Positions 1-8,016 are shown, numbered from the stretch's first letter. The stretch: 37,422 nucleotides of DNA from Oscillospiraceae bacterium (GCA_017429325.1 JAFRPC010000001.1:1-37422), one strand, 5' to 3'. Notes: a model not told the origin generated them from the letters alone. Numbers and translations are program-made.

Positions 1-374
1 AGAAAGCGCTGGAATTCTATGAAAAAGCGCTGAAAATCACAGAAGCGGTCCTTGGCCCGGCGCACCCGGACACGGCGACGACCTACAACAACCTGGCGGG
101 CGTTTACCAGGACATGGGAAACTATGACAAGGCGCTGGAATTCCTTGAAAAAGCGCGGAATATCCGGGAAGCGGTCTTTGGCCCGGCGCACCCGGACACG
201 GCGCTCACCTGGCACAATTTAGCAGGACTGTATTATGAGGTCCACGATATAGAACAGGCGGTCCAATACAGCAACAAGGCCCTTGCGGTGTTTGAGCGCG
301 TCTTGGGTCCGGAGCATCCCAATACCAAAATCGTCAGAGCAGCCAATGAATTCCTGAAGCAGCGTTCTACTTAG
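1..374 (+). CDS. Tetratricopeptide-repeat protein, C-terminal part (5' end outside window)
   Basis: The frame is open from base 3 and runs off the left edge, so the start is not seen. It ends at TAG 372-374. Two full 42-residue repeats and one partial repeat are visible, beginning KALEFYEKAL, KALEFLEKAR and QAVQYSNKAL. Each carries the block VLGPAHPDTA or a close variant, followed by NNLAGVY-like helix residues. This is the kinesin-light-chain/NPHP3 type of TPR, a helical scaffold for protein-protein contacts. The 126-bp repeat is strongly conserved in DNA: the segment coding GPAHPDTA is the same in both full copies, which points to recent duplication. The C-terminus ends simply in a capping helix. 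What is fused upstream (NB-ARC, CHAT or other signalling domain) cannot be told from here. Confidence 0.85.
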   Translation, partial: KALEFYEKALKITEAVLGPAHPDTATTYNNLAGVYQDMGNYDKALEFLEKARNIREAVFGPAHPDTALTWHNLAGLYYEVHDIEQAVQYSNKALAVFERVLGPEHPNTKIVRAANEFLKQRST

Positions 375-492
375 CACGAAATGCCCGGCGACGAGCTCTG
401 GAAGCGCCTCAAGCAGCCCGGCCCGCCGTCCCCGCCGTGGGGAGAAGCCGTCCCTATAACATGTGATTCTGAATGCACACAGCCCAAATTCA

Positions 493-541
493 GGATGCGC
501 AAAAAATCATTGTTGATTTTTTGCGCATCCTATTGTATATT
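493..541 (+). promoter_or_regulatory. Promoter of the degV gene, overlapping a perfect 17-bp inverted repeat
   Basis: Bases 493-509 and 514-530 are exact reverse complements (17 bp) around a 4-base TTGT loop. A promoter lies across it: -35 TTGATT at 513-518, a 17-base spacer, and -10 TATATT at 536-541. The right arm of the repeat fills the -35 and most of the spacer. The repeat could be a terminator for the upstream TPR gene (six T within the right arm, but no T-run after it), an operator, or both. The ribosome binding site AAGGAG is at 567-572. Confidence 0.6.
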
Positions 542-580
542 ATCCAATGATAGAAACAAACAGCACAAGGAGCGTTCGCA

Positions 581-1438
581 ATGGCGGAAAAGATCATCAT
601 TACCAGCGACAGCACCACGGACCTCAGCCCGGAACTGCGGGAGCGTTACGGCGTGCAGCTTCTCCGACTGGTGGTCAGTCTCAACGACATCGACCACGTT
701 GACGGTCTGGACATTACGCCGGAGGAGATTTACGGGAACTACGAGCTCAACCGGACCCTGCCAAAAACGGCGGCGCCAAACCTCTCTGACTGCACGGAGT
801 TCTTCCAACAGTTTGTGGATCAGGGCTACAGCGTCGTCCATTTCACCATCAGCTCGGAGATGTCCTCCACCTATCAAAACTGCGTGATTGCGGCGGAGAA
901 CTTTGACAATGTCCACGTGGTGGACACCCGCAACCTGTCCACCGGCGGCGGGCTGCTGGTTCTCCACGCGGCAGAAATGGCCGAACGCGGGATGCGGGCC
1001 GGGATGATCGCCCAGGAATGCCGCCGTCTCGCTCCCTGCGTGGACGCCTCCTTCGTCATTGACAGCCTCGAATTCCTGCACAAAGGCGGCCGCTGCTCCA
1101 CCCTCGCCATGCTGGGCGCGAATCTGATGAACTTCAAGCCCTGCATCCTGGTCAAGGACGGCAATATGTCTGTAGGCAAGAAATACCGGGGCAAATATGA
1201 CCAGGTGCTGCTGAAATATATCGAGGACCGCATCGGCGACGCGGCGGACATCGACAGGCGTCATATTTTCATCACCCACGCGGGCTGCGACCCCGAGGTT
1301 GTGGAGGCCTGCGTGGCGAAGCTGAAAACGCTGGGCGACTTCCCCAACATCCACATCACCCGTGCCGGCTGCACCGTCTCCTCCCACTGTGGAAGAAACA
1401 CCCTGGGCGTGCTCTTTGTCCGGAATCACCCGATTTGA
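581..1438 (+). CDS. DegV family fatty-acid-binding protein
   Basis: This 285-aa protein has the DegV fold throughout. The N-terminus IIITSDSTTDLSPEL is the family signature, followed by HFTISSEMSSTYQN (fatty-acid carboxylate-binding region) and VDTRNLSTGGG. The C-terminal part holds the second domain (HIFITHAGCDPEVVEAC). DegV/FakB proteins bind a single fatty acid; in Firmicutes FakB proteins present it to the kinase FakA for phosphorylation and entry into phospholipid synthesis. No fakA-like gene is in the window, so the partner is unknown. The start is fixed by AAGGAG at 567-572, eight bases before ATG 581. It is probably monocistronic, bounded by the hairpin at 1457-1499. The function of an individual DegV paralogue cannot be told from sequence alone. 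Confidence 0.93.
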   Translation: MAEKIIITSDSTTDLSPELRERYGVQLLRLVVSLNDIDHVDGLDITPEEIYGNYELNRTLPKTAAPNLSDCTEFFQQFVDQGYSVVHFTISSEMSSTYQNCVIAAENFDNVHVVDTRNLSTGGGLLVLHAAEMAERGMRAGMIAQECRRLAPCVDASFVIDSLEFLHKGGRCSTLAMLGANLMNFKPCILVKDGNMSVGKKYRGKYDQVLLKYIEDRIGDAADIDRRHIFITHAGCDPEVVEACVAKLKTLGDFPNIHITRAGCTVSSHCGRNTLGVLFVRNHPI

Positions 1439-1456
1439 ATTCTATGCATGTAATAA

Positions 1457-1499
1457 CAGAACGCCTTTTCACGAGGAATCCTTGTGAAAAGGCGTTCTG
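1457..1499. terminator. Bidirectional hairpin between degV and the ligase gene
   Basis: Bases 1457-1472 and 1484-1499 form a perfect 16-bp stem with an 11-base loop. It sits between two convergent genes, 18 bases past the degV stop and directly against the stop codon of the minus-strand ligase. T-tracts outside the stem are weak, so termination strength is uncertain. Confidence 0.7.
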
Positions 1500-3047
1500 C
1501 TACATCATTTCCTTCATGGCCTGGCGGTGGAGTTTGCCGTTGGGGTTGGTGGGGAGCTTGTCCAGGATGTGGACCTTGGTGGGGAGCATATAGTCGGAGA
1601 GCAGGGGGCGCAGGAGGCTTTGGATGGCTTTGCCGTCCAGGGGCTGGCGGAGGTCTGGCGGACAAGCGAGGCTTGTCCCTACACTTTCCTTGGGAGCGGG
1701 CATCGTTCCCTGGGAACTCAGCTCGCAGAAGAGTTCGATGCGCTTTTTCTGCTCGTTATAGAGGCAGCAGCAGCGGGCGATTTCGGGGAGGGCGTCGGCA
1801 ACGGCTTCGATTTCTCCCAGCTCTATGCGACGGCCCATGTGCTTGATTTGGAAGTCCTTGCGGGAGACGAAGATCAGATTCCCCGCCTCGTCGTACTGGG
1901 CCAGGTCCCCGGAGCGCAGGACCCTGGCGCGGCTCCCATCGGGCAGGGTCTCCTCGGTAAAGACGGCGGCGGTTTTCTCCGCGTCGCCCCAGTATTTCAG
2001 CGCCAGGGCCGGACTGACGATCCAGACCTCGCCCAGGACGCTGGGCTCTGTCACGAAGCCGTTCTCCCCGCGCAGCAAGACCCGGCAGTTCGGCAGCGGT
2101 TTCCCCATGGGAAGGATCTGGGGCAGACTTCCCGCCGGGATCTCATAGGCGCAGCAGACCCCCGCCAGCTCGGAAGAGCCGTAAAGGTTTACATAATGCA
2201 GTTCCGGCAGGGCGGTCAACCACTTGTGAAGCTGCTTGATGGGAAAAGGCTCTCCTACAAAGAAGACATGGCGCAGGGTCTCGGGCAGAAGCTGCCGGAA
2301 GGTGTTGAGCTGGGTGACGAGGGCGTAAGCTGTGGGGACCCAGCAGGTATAGGTAATGCGTCGGACGTTCAGATACTCCACCAGCCGCACCGGGAAGATG
2401 AACTTCTCCGACGGGATGACCTCCAAAGTCGCGCCGACGCAGGCCATATAGTAGAGGTCCTTGGCCGCGGCATCAAAGAAGAAGGGGTTCTGATTGCCGA
2501 TGACCTCCACATCCGTGAGGCCGAAGCGGGCGGTGTAGGCTGCGATAAAGTTTGCCATAGCCCCGTGGCTTTTCAGCACGCCCTTGGGTCTGCCCGTGGA
2601 GCCGGAGGTGTAGACCATGTAGAGCGGCGCATCGTCGGCGGCTTCCGGCAGGGCTGTCGGCTCCGAGGCCGCGTCGGCCAGAGTCAGCAGGCAGCCCGAA
2701 AAGGCCGCGGCAGACAGAAGCTCCGCGTCCTCCGGCACACCGAGGACCAGGCGGATCCCCGCGTCCGCAAGAACGGTCTCCAACTTGTGCGGCGGAAGCT
2801 CCGGGTCCAGCGGAACGTAAAAGCAGCCGCCGTAGACCGCGGCAAAGAAGAGGGTCACGGTCTCTGCGCCGCGGTGGACCAGCACGCCCACAGGGCCGCC
2901 CGCCGCTTGCCGGTTGCGAATGGCTGCGCCCAAACAGGCAGCGGCAGTGCGGAGCTCGGCAAAGCTTATCCGGCAGTTCTCGTCGGCGACGGCGGTCTTG
3001 CTCGGATTCTGCGAGGCAAGGACTTCAAAGGCTGTCAGGATATTCAT
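1500..3047 (-). CDS. Stand-alone adenylation (AMP-forming ligase) protein, amino-acid-activating type
   Basis: This 515-aa member of the ANL superfamily resembles DltA and NRPS adenylation domains. Core motifs appear in order: YTSGSTGRPKGV (146-157, ATP phosphate binding), FDAAAKD (about 191, with the Asp usual for amino-acid substrates), NLYGSSELAG (287-296), SGDLAQYD (379-386), KHMGRRIELGEIEA (402-415) and NPNGK with the catalytic lysine K505. It should make an aminoacyl-adenylate and load a carrier protein, but no carrier or condensation gene is nearby. The start is ATG 3045-3047, because AAGGAG lies five bases upstream; a longer in-frame start at 3107 has no such site. Residues about 446-469 look like an insertion that includes a small palindrome (see findings). 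The gene follows feoB by 102 bp on the same strand. The substrate is unknown. Confidence 0.85.
   Translation of the reverse strand: MNILTAFEVLASQNPSKTAVADENCRISFAELRTAAACLGAAIRNRQAAGGPVGVLVHRGAETVTLFFAAVYGGCFYVPLDPELPPHKLETVLADAGIRLVLGVPEDAELLSAAAFSGCLLTLADAASEPTALPEAADDAPLYMVYTSGSTGRPKGVLKSHGAMANFIAAYTARFGLTDVEVIGNQNPFFFDAAAKDLYYMACVGATLEVIPSEKFIFPVRLVEYLNVRRITYTCWVPTAYALVTQLNTFRQLLPETLRHVFFVGEPFPIKQLHKWLTALPELHYVNLYGSSELAGVCCAYEIPAGSLPQILPMGKPLPNCRVLLRGENGFVTEPSVLGEVWIVSPALALKYWGDAEKTAAVFTEETLPDGSRARVLRSGDLAQYDEAGNLIFVSRKDFQIKHMGRRIELGEIEAVADALPEIARCCCLYNEQKKRIELFCELSSQGTMPAPKESVGTSLACPPDLRQPLDGKAIQSLLRPLLSDYMLPTKVHILDKLPTNPNGKLHRQAMKEMM
1644..1717. repeat. Small palindromic element inside the ligase gene
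   Basis: GGACAAGC (1660-1667) and GCTTGTCC (1671-1678) form an 8-bp stem with a 3-base loop. CTGGCGGA is directly repeated at 1644-1651 and 1655-1662, and a second palindrome GTTCCCTGGGAAC is at 1705-1717. The segment is in frame and encodes residues with no counterpart in the adenylation-domain core. It resembles short dispersed palindromic repeats of GC-rich Clostridia, but no second copy is seen in the window. Confidence 0.45.
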
Positions 3048-3149
3048 TGGCACTCCTTCCGGGAATTGTCGAGCAGCTGCGCGGGTCGTGTTCTCAACAA
3101 GTCCCAATGTTCAGTGTTGTCCCTATTTTATCGTTTCCTTCCAAAGAAA

Positions 3150-4949
3150 TCAAGACAGAATTGAAAATCCTGCGTTTGCGAGCATACACAGCGTCACCCC
3201 CACGGCAGTGGGAAGGAGGAAGGCGGCCAGGGTCCACTTCAAGCTTCCGGTCTCATGCCAGACAGTCAGAAGTGTGGTGGAGCAGGGCCAGTGGAACAGG
3301 GTAAACAGGGCGGTACAGAATGCAGCCCGCAGACAAGCGCCGCTTTGAACAAACAGAGCGGTGACATCTCCGCCCTCTGCCGCCATACCGCCAATCAGCA
3401 GGGCCAGGGGCAGCAGCAGCTCGTTGGCCGGAAAGCTCAGCAGAAAGGCCAGAAGCAGGGTGCCGGAGAAGCCCAGCAGGGCGGCGACCGGGTCCAAATC
3501 CCCGGCGAGCACCGTCAGCAGCGGCGCCCCCTGCACCCGGAGCCGGGACAGAGTCCAGATGACCGCGCCGGCCGGAGCGGCCACGACGATCGCCCGGCCC
3601 AAGACCCGAAGAGTCCGGTCCAGCAGGGAGCGCAGCAGCAGCCGGGCCAGTCTTGGTCGGCGAAAGGGCGGCAGCTCCAGGACGAATGGGTCTGACGCCC
3701 CCCGCAGGAGCGTCTTCCGCAGCAGGCCGGTGGAGAGCAAGGTGACGGCGCAGGAGAGGAGCATACAGCCTGTCAGCACCCCCGCCGTCGCCGGGACAGA
3801 GAGGCTGCCGTCCCGGTTCAGCAGGAGCCCTGCCAGCAGGATCAAGGTCGGGAAGCGTCCGTTGCAGGGGACCATGGCATTGGTCAGGATGGCCGCCAGC
3901 CGCTCCTTTTCGTTGGGAATGATGCGGCAGCCGGTGACGCCCACCGCGTTGCAGCCGCAGCCCATGCACATGCAGAGCCCTTGCCTGCCGCAGGTACCAC
4001 AGGCCGCAAAAGGGCGGTCCAGCAAAAAGGCCAGCCGCGGCAGCAGGCCCAGGTCCTCCAGCACCGAAAACAACGGAAAAAAAATGGCCATAGGGGGAAG
4101 CATGACGGAGACGACCTTTGCCGTGGTGTCATAGACGCCCTCCAGCAGCAGCATCCGCAGAGCCTCCGGCAGACCGGCCAGCAGGGCCTCCGCTCCCGTT
4201 CTGAGGCGGGCAAACAGGACCTCCAGCAGGGCCGAAGGGTAGTTGGCGCCCCGGACCGTCAGATAAAAGAGGCAAAACAACATCCCCAGGGTCAGCGGCC
4301 AGGCGGTCCACTTCCCCAGGAGCAGCCGGTCCCAGTCCCGCCGGGGCCGGGGCGTCTGGGGACAGACAGCCCTTGCCAGGGCAGCCGCCCCTCGCACGGT
4401 CTCTTCCTGCGTCCAATGCGTCTGCGCAGGCGGCATCTGCTCCCGCGCTGTGCTCCGGCGTTGGCAAGTCAGAGCGATCACGCTTCGGAGCATCTCGACA
4501 CTCTTGGGCTGATCTGCCCGGGTCGGCACCACCGGCGCGTCCAGGGCTCTTTCCAAAGCCCGAAGGTCCGGATGCAGACCCAAGCGCTCCGCCTCGTCCA
4601 TCAGGTTTACGCAGAGGACCGGCCTCTGCCCCGATCCCTGGAGCTCCAGCGCCAGGGCCAGGGTACGCTCCAGGGCGGTGGCGTCCACAATGATGACCAG
4701 ACAATCCGGGGGCGTTTTCTGCAAATACTCCGCGGCGATGCGCTCTTCCGGAGTCCCGCCGCAGAGGGAATAGACGCCGGGCAGGTCCACCACCTCATAG
4801 CACCGATCTCCGTCCCTCCAGCTCCCCCGGGCCGGTGCGACGGTCTTTCCGGTCCAGTTCCCCGTGTGCTGCCGCAGACCGGTCAGGGCGTTGAACAGGG
4901 TGGATTTTCCGACGTTTGGATTGCCCGCCAGGGCTACGGTGTATTGCAA
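3150..4949 (-). CDS. feoB: Ferrous iron transport protein B
   Basis: FeoB is the GTPase-coupled Fe(II) permease of the cytoplasmic membrane. The N-terminal G domain has G1 GNPNVGKST (9-17), G3 DLPG (55-58) and G4 NLMD (115-118). The membrane part begins near residue 215 and contains the conserved GCNAVGVTGCRI and VPCNGRFPTL segments with the core cysteines. At 599 aa it is shorter than E. coli FeoB (773 aa); the short form with GCNAVGVTGC is common in Clostridia and the gene looks complete. The start is TTG 4947-4949, preceded by AAGGAGG seven bases upstream; it lies inside the end of feoA (16-bp overlap), so the two are co-transcribed and probably translationally coupled. No Fur- or DtxR-type operator could be recognised. 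Confidence 0.95.
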   Translation of the reverse strand: MQYTVALAGNPNVGKSTLFNALTGLRQHTGNWTGKTVAPARGSWRDGDRCYEVVDLPGVYSLCGGTPEERIAAEYLQKTPPDCLVIIVDATALERTLALALELQGSGQRPVLCVNLMDEAERLGLHPDLRALERALDAPVVPTRADQPKSVEMLRSVIALTCQRRSTAREQMPPAQTHWTQEETVRGAAALARAVCPQTPRPRRDWDRLLLGKWTAWPLTLGMLFCLFYLTVRGANYPSALLEVLFARLRTGAEALLAGLPEALRMLLLEGVYDTTAKVVSVMLPPMAIFFPLFSVLEDLGLLPRLAFLLDRPFAACGTCGRQGLCMCMGCGCNAVGVTGCRIIPNEKERLAAILTNAMVPCNGRFPTLILLAGLLLNRDGSLSVPATAGVLTGCMLLSCAVTLLSTGLLRKTLLRGASDPFVLELPPFRRPRLARLLLRSLLDRTLRVLGRAIVVAAPAGAVIWTLSRLRVQGAPLLTVLAGDLDPVAALLGFSGTLLLAFLLSFPANELLLPLALLIGGMAAEGGDVTALFVQSGACLRAAFCTALFTLFHWPCSTTLLTVWHETGSLKWTLAAFLLPTAVGVTLCMLANAGFSILS

Positions 4950-5182
4950 GCGATTCCCTCCTTGAGCGAGATGCAGGCGCAGTCCTGCCTGCGCAGGGCC
5001 ACAGTGGTCCCCCGGAAACGATAGGCCGTCGGGTCGCCCAAGGGACTGCGGCGCAGGCAGAGCACCTCTGTCCCCGGCAGCAGGCCAAGCCGCGTCAGCG
5101 GTGCGGTCCGCTCCGGCGGAAGGCGCAGGACAAGCACAGTCCCCCGCTCCCCTTCCCGCAGCTCCGACATGACGGTCCCCAT
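4934..5182 (-). CDS. feoA: Ferrous iron transport protein A
   Basis: This 82-aa SH3-like cytosolic protein is needed for FeoB activity. The pattern LREGERGTVLVLR, then LTRLGLLPGTEVLCLRRSPLGDPTAYRFRGTTVALRR, split here as LTRLGLLPGTEVL and DPTAYRFRGTTVALRR, is that of FeoA. ATG 5180-5182 is preferred over the in-frame GTG at 5186-5188, because AAGGGGG lies seven bases before the ATG and only one before the GTG. It is first in the feoA-feoB operon and overlaps feoB by 16 bp. The upstream 150 bp is shared with the divergent protease gene and is rich in A and T runs. Confidence 0.92.
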   Translation of the reverse strand: MGTVMSELREGERGTVLVLRLPPERTAPLTRLGLLPGTEVLCLRRSPLGDPTAYRFRGTTVALRRQDCACISLKEGIACNTP

Positions 5183-5273
5183 GCCCACACCCCCTTCCGG
5201 CTCATCCTATTCCGTTTGTCCTGCGTGGGTTCGTATTTTTTTGCCGTTTTTTTCAAAAAGTCTGTTTTCTGCG

Positions 5274-5302
5274 TTGCTTTTCCGCGCCGTATCTGTTAAA
5301 AT
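5274..5302 (+). promoter_or_regulatory. Promoter of the clostripain-like gene
   Basis: TTGCTT at 5274-5279, a 17-base spacer and TAAAAT at 5297-5302 form a sigma-A-type promoter. The gene's GGAGG (5322-5326) follows shortly, giving a leader of about 25 bases. Confidence 0.6.
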
Positions 5303-5334
5303 AATAGTATCATTTCGCATTGGAGGTTGATTCT

Positions 5335-7839
5335 ATGGACAACAAACCCAATGGCCGTGGTAAAAATATCATCGGCAAAACTGACAGCTTCGGCAAAACC
5401 GGCAGCGGTCTCGGCACCGGCAAGCCGGTGGGCAAGGACGTAAGCTACTCCAAGCGTCCCCAGAGCAGCAGCTCCGGCGGTTCCGGCAACAAGGCCGTGA
5501 CCCGCGGCATCAGCATGAGCTCCATTCTGATCGTTGTGGCGCTTTTCTTTGTGCTCAAATCCTGCATCGGAGGCGGCGGGAGCATCCTGAGCAGTCTTCT
5601 CGGCGGCGGCAGTCTGCTGAGCGGCGGCTCCTCGTCCTCCAGCTCCTCCTCGTCCGCCAGCTCCGGTCTGGACCTGGTCAGCGGTCTCGGCGGCCTGCTG
5701 GGCGGCGGCTCTTCCTCTTCGTCCTCCAGCTCCTCCGGTTTAGACCTGTCGAGCCTGCTGGGCGGCTACTCCGGCGGAAGCTCCACCTCCACCGGCTGGT
5801 CCCGCGCCGCCAACACCGGCAAGCTGGATCAGACCGTGGCCTCCGGCGCTCGGGCCAAGCGCACCCAGATCCTGGGCAACGGCCAGGACAGCTGGACCTT
5901 CATGATCTACATGTGCGGCACGGACCTGGAATCCAAATCCGGCATGGCCTCCAACGACCTGAAGGAAATGGCCAGCGCCACGCTGAACTCCAAGATCAAC
6001 ATCATCATCTACACCGGCGGCTGCAAGCAGTGGAAGATCAACGGCATTTCCAACACCGTCAACCAGATCTACAAGCTGGAAAACGGCAGCCTCACCTGTC
6101 TGGTCAAGGACGACGGCAAGGACTCCCTGGTCAAGCCCGCCACCCTGACCCGCTTCATCAATTACTGCACCCAGAACTATCCCGCCAACCGGCAGGCCCT
6201 GATCTTCTGGGACCACGGCGGCGGCTCCGTCTCCGGCTACGGCTACGACGAGAAGAACGCCTCCCTGGGCTCCATGGGCCTGAGCGGCATCGACTCCGCG
6301 CTGAAGAGCGCTGGGACCACCTTTGACTTCATCGGCTTCGACGCCTGCCTGATGGCGACCTTGGAGACCGGCCTCATGCTGGACAACTACGCGGACTACA
6401 TGATCGCCTCCGAGGAGACCGAGCCCGGCATCGGCTGGTACTACACCAACTGGCTGACCAAGCTCTCTTCCAACACCTCCATGTCCACCATTGAAATCGG
6501 CAAGAACATCGTGGACGACTTCGTCTCCGAATGCAACCGCCGCTGCGCCGGTCAAATGACCACCCTCTCCGTGGTGGACCTGGCGGAGCTCAGCGCTACC
6601 GTCCCCACCACCCTCAAGAACTTTGCCACCGGCACCTCCAAGCTGCTCAGCGGCACGGAGTACAAGACTGTCTCCGACGCCCGCAGCTCCACCCGTGAGT
6701 TTGCCTCCTCCAGCCGCATCGACCAGGTGGACCTGGTGCACCTGTGCTACAATCTCGGCACACCTGAGAGCGAAGCCCTGGCTGAATCCCTGCTGGGCGC
6801 GGTGAAGTACAACAAGACCTCCTCCTCCATCTCCAACGCCTACGGCATTTCCATCTTCTTCCCCTACAAGCGGACCAACTACGTGAAGTCCGCGGTCTCC
6901 ACCTACAACGCCATTGGCCTGGACAGCGAGTATTCCCGCTGCATCCAGCAGTTCGCCACCCTGGAGCAGGGCGGCCAGCAGGGTTCCTCCTCCGGCGGCT
7001 TTGACGTGGGCAATCTGCTGGGCGGTTTCTCCAGCGCTTCCGACAGCAGCGGCGGCATGGACTTCGGAGACATCCTCGGCTCCCTGCTGGGAGGCCGCTC
7101 TCTGGACCTGGACACCGCCACCGCGGCTCAGACCTTGGCGGACAACCAGTTTGACGCCAACAACCTGACCTGGAGCAACACGGACGGCCACCGGGTCCTG
7201 AAGCTCAGCACCGCGCAGTGGGAGCAGGTCCACAGCCTCCAGCTCAACGTCTTCTACAACGACGGCGAGGGCTTTATCAACTTAGGTCTCGACAACCAGT
7301 ACAGCTTCACCAAGGACGGCGCTCTGCTGGGCGAGTACGACTGCACCTGGGTCGCCGTTGCCGCAGGCGGCGTGGTCCAGCCTGTTATGTTCAACTTCCA
7401 GGACGCCCTGCTGACGGGCGACACCCTGACCACCACCGGCACCGTGCCCGTTCTGCTCAATGGCGAGCTGGCGAATCTGATTGTCGTCTTTGAGGACGAC
7501 CTCAAGACCGGCGATAATCTCAACGCCTACATCGCTGGCGTCCGCTACGACTATGAGGAGCCCACCGGCGAGGACGCCGTGGGCAACCCCGTGGCAAAGA
7601 CCGCCGAGCTGGCGGAGGGGGACGTGCTCGTGTTCGTCGCCGACTACTACACCTTAGAGGGCGAATTCCAGGACACCTACAAGATCAGCGAGGAGATCCA
7701 ATGGAGCTCTGACATGGTCGTGGGTTACACCGATATGAGCTCTTTGAAGGACAATCTCGTGGCTACCTTCCTCTTTACGGACATCTACAACAACGAGCAC
7801 TGGTCTTCTCCCCTGCTCAACGTGGCCTACAAGGAATAA
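5335..7839 (+). CDS. Membrane-anchored clostripain-family (C11) cysteine peptidase
   Basis: This is an 834-aa protein. ATG 5335 is chosen because GGAGG at 5322-5326 precedes it; the TTG at 5320 lies before that site. A cytosolic Gly/Ser/Lys-rich tail of about 60 residues leads to one membrane helix (about 62-77, SILIVVALFFVLKSC). Next come two low-complexity stretches with runs of nine serines and the repeated motif GLDL...LLGG. The C11 domain starts near residue 187 (WTFMIYMCGTDLES). It has the catalytic dyad histidine in WDHGGG (His294) and cysteine in GFDACLMA (Cys338). A third Gly/Ser linker (about 545-590) separates it from a C-terminal region predicted to be beta-rich. C11 peptidases cut after Arg or Lys and are usually self-activated. 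This one is probably displayed outside the cell, tethered at its N-terminus. The substrate is unknown. Confidence 0.9.
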   Translation: MDNKPNGRGKNIIGKTDSFGKTGSGLGTGKPVGKDVSYSKRPQSSSSGGSGNKAVTRGISMSSILIVVALFFVLKSCIGGGGSILSSLLGGGSLLSGGSSSSSSSSSASSGLDLVSGLGGLLGGGSSSSSSSSSGLDLSSLLGGYSGGSSTSTGWSRAANTGKLDQTVASGARAKRTQILGNGQDSWTFMIYMCGTDLESKSGMASNDLKEMASATLNSKINIIIYTGGCKQWKINGISNTVNQIYKLENGSLTCLVKDDGKDSLVKPATLTRFINYCTQNYPANRQALIFWDHGGGSVSGYGYDEKNASLGSMGLSGIDSALKSAGTTFDFIGFDACLMATLETGLMLDNYADYMIASEETEPGIGWYYTNWLTKLSSNTSMSTIEIGKNIVDDFVSECNRRCAGQMTTLSVVDLAELSATVPTTLKNFATGTSKLLSGTEYKTVSDARSSTREFASSSRIDQVDLVHLCYNLGTPESEALAESLLGAVKYNKTSSSISNAYGISIFFPYKRTNYVKSAVSTYNAIGLDSEYSRCIQQFATLEQGGQQGSSSGGFDVGNLLGGFSSASDSSGGMDFGDILGSLLGGRSLDLDTATAAQTLADNQFDANNLTWSNTDGHRVLKLSTAQWEQVHSLQLNVFYNDGEGFINLGLDNQYSFTKDGALLGEYDCTWVAVAAGGVVQPVMFNFQDALLTGDTLTTTGTVPVLLNGELANLIVVFEDDLKTGDNLNAYIAGVRYDYEEPTGEDAVGNPVAKTAELAEGDVLVFVADYYTLEGEFQDTYKISEEIQWSSDMVVGYTDMSSLKDNLVATFLFTDIYNNEHWSSPLLNVAYKE

Positions 7840-7846
7840 TCACTGC

Positions 7847-7885
7847 CTGCGCCTGCCTCCCCCGCGAGGCAGGCGCAGTTCTCTT
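7847..7885 (+). terminator. Terminator of the clostripain-like gene
   Basis: CTGCGCCTGCCTC (7847-7859) pairs with 7866-7878 in a perfect 13-bp GC-rich stem with a 6-base loop, followed by TTCTCTT. It starts eight bases after the stop codon. Confidence 0.85.
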
Positions 7886-7923
7886 CAACGGATCCATTTT
7901 TCCGTGAAAATTGTGGTCAGGTC

Positions 7924-7952
7924 TTGAAAACCGACGCTATATATGGTAGAAT
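7924..7952 (+). promoter_or_regulatory. Promoter of the BMP-type ABC importer operon
   Basis: TTGAAA (7924-7929), a 17-base spacer and TAGAAT (7947-7952) are close to consensus. The leader is about 58 bases and holds a small hairpin with the stem GGAGG/CCTCC (about 7961-7976). I looked for a purine riboswitch here and did not find its conserved core. Confidence 0.75.
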
Positions 7953-8016
7953 ACGCGAGTGGAGGTTTTCGCCTCCGCACATAGAATGGAAAGAATGAAA
8001 AAATGGAGGAACAAAC

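Noticed and set aside
20-260. Regular repeats at the left edge, considered as CRISPR-like
   Set aside because: They are in-frame 126-bp coding repeats of a TPR protein, with no spacer structure.
530-1429. 299-aa open frame opposite degV
   Set aside because: Mirror of the degV frame with no domain; DegV motifs on plus are clear.
1527-3164. 545-aa open frame opposite the ligase gene
   Set aside because: No motifs and no start signal; the adenylation motifs on minus settle the strand.
5740-7233. 497-aa minus frame opposite the clostripain-like gene
   Set aside because: Val/Gly-rich shadow of a GC-biased gene; catalytic motifs are on plus.
7953-8016. Possible purine riboswitch before the nucleoside importer
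   Set aside because: The leader is only about 60 bases and lacks the conserved core of purine aptamers; only a small hairpin is present.
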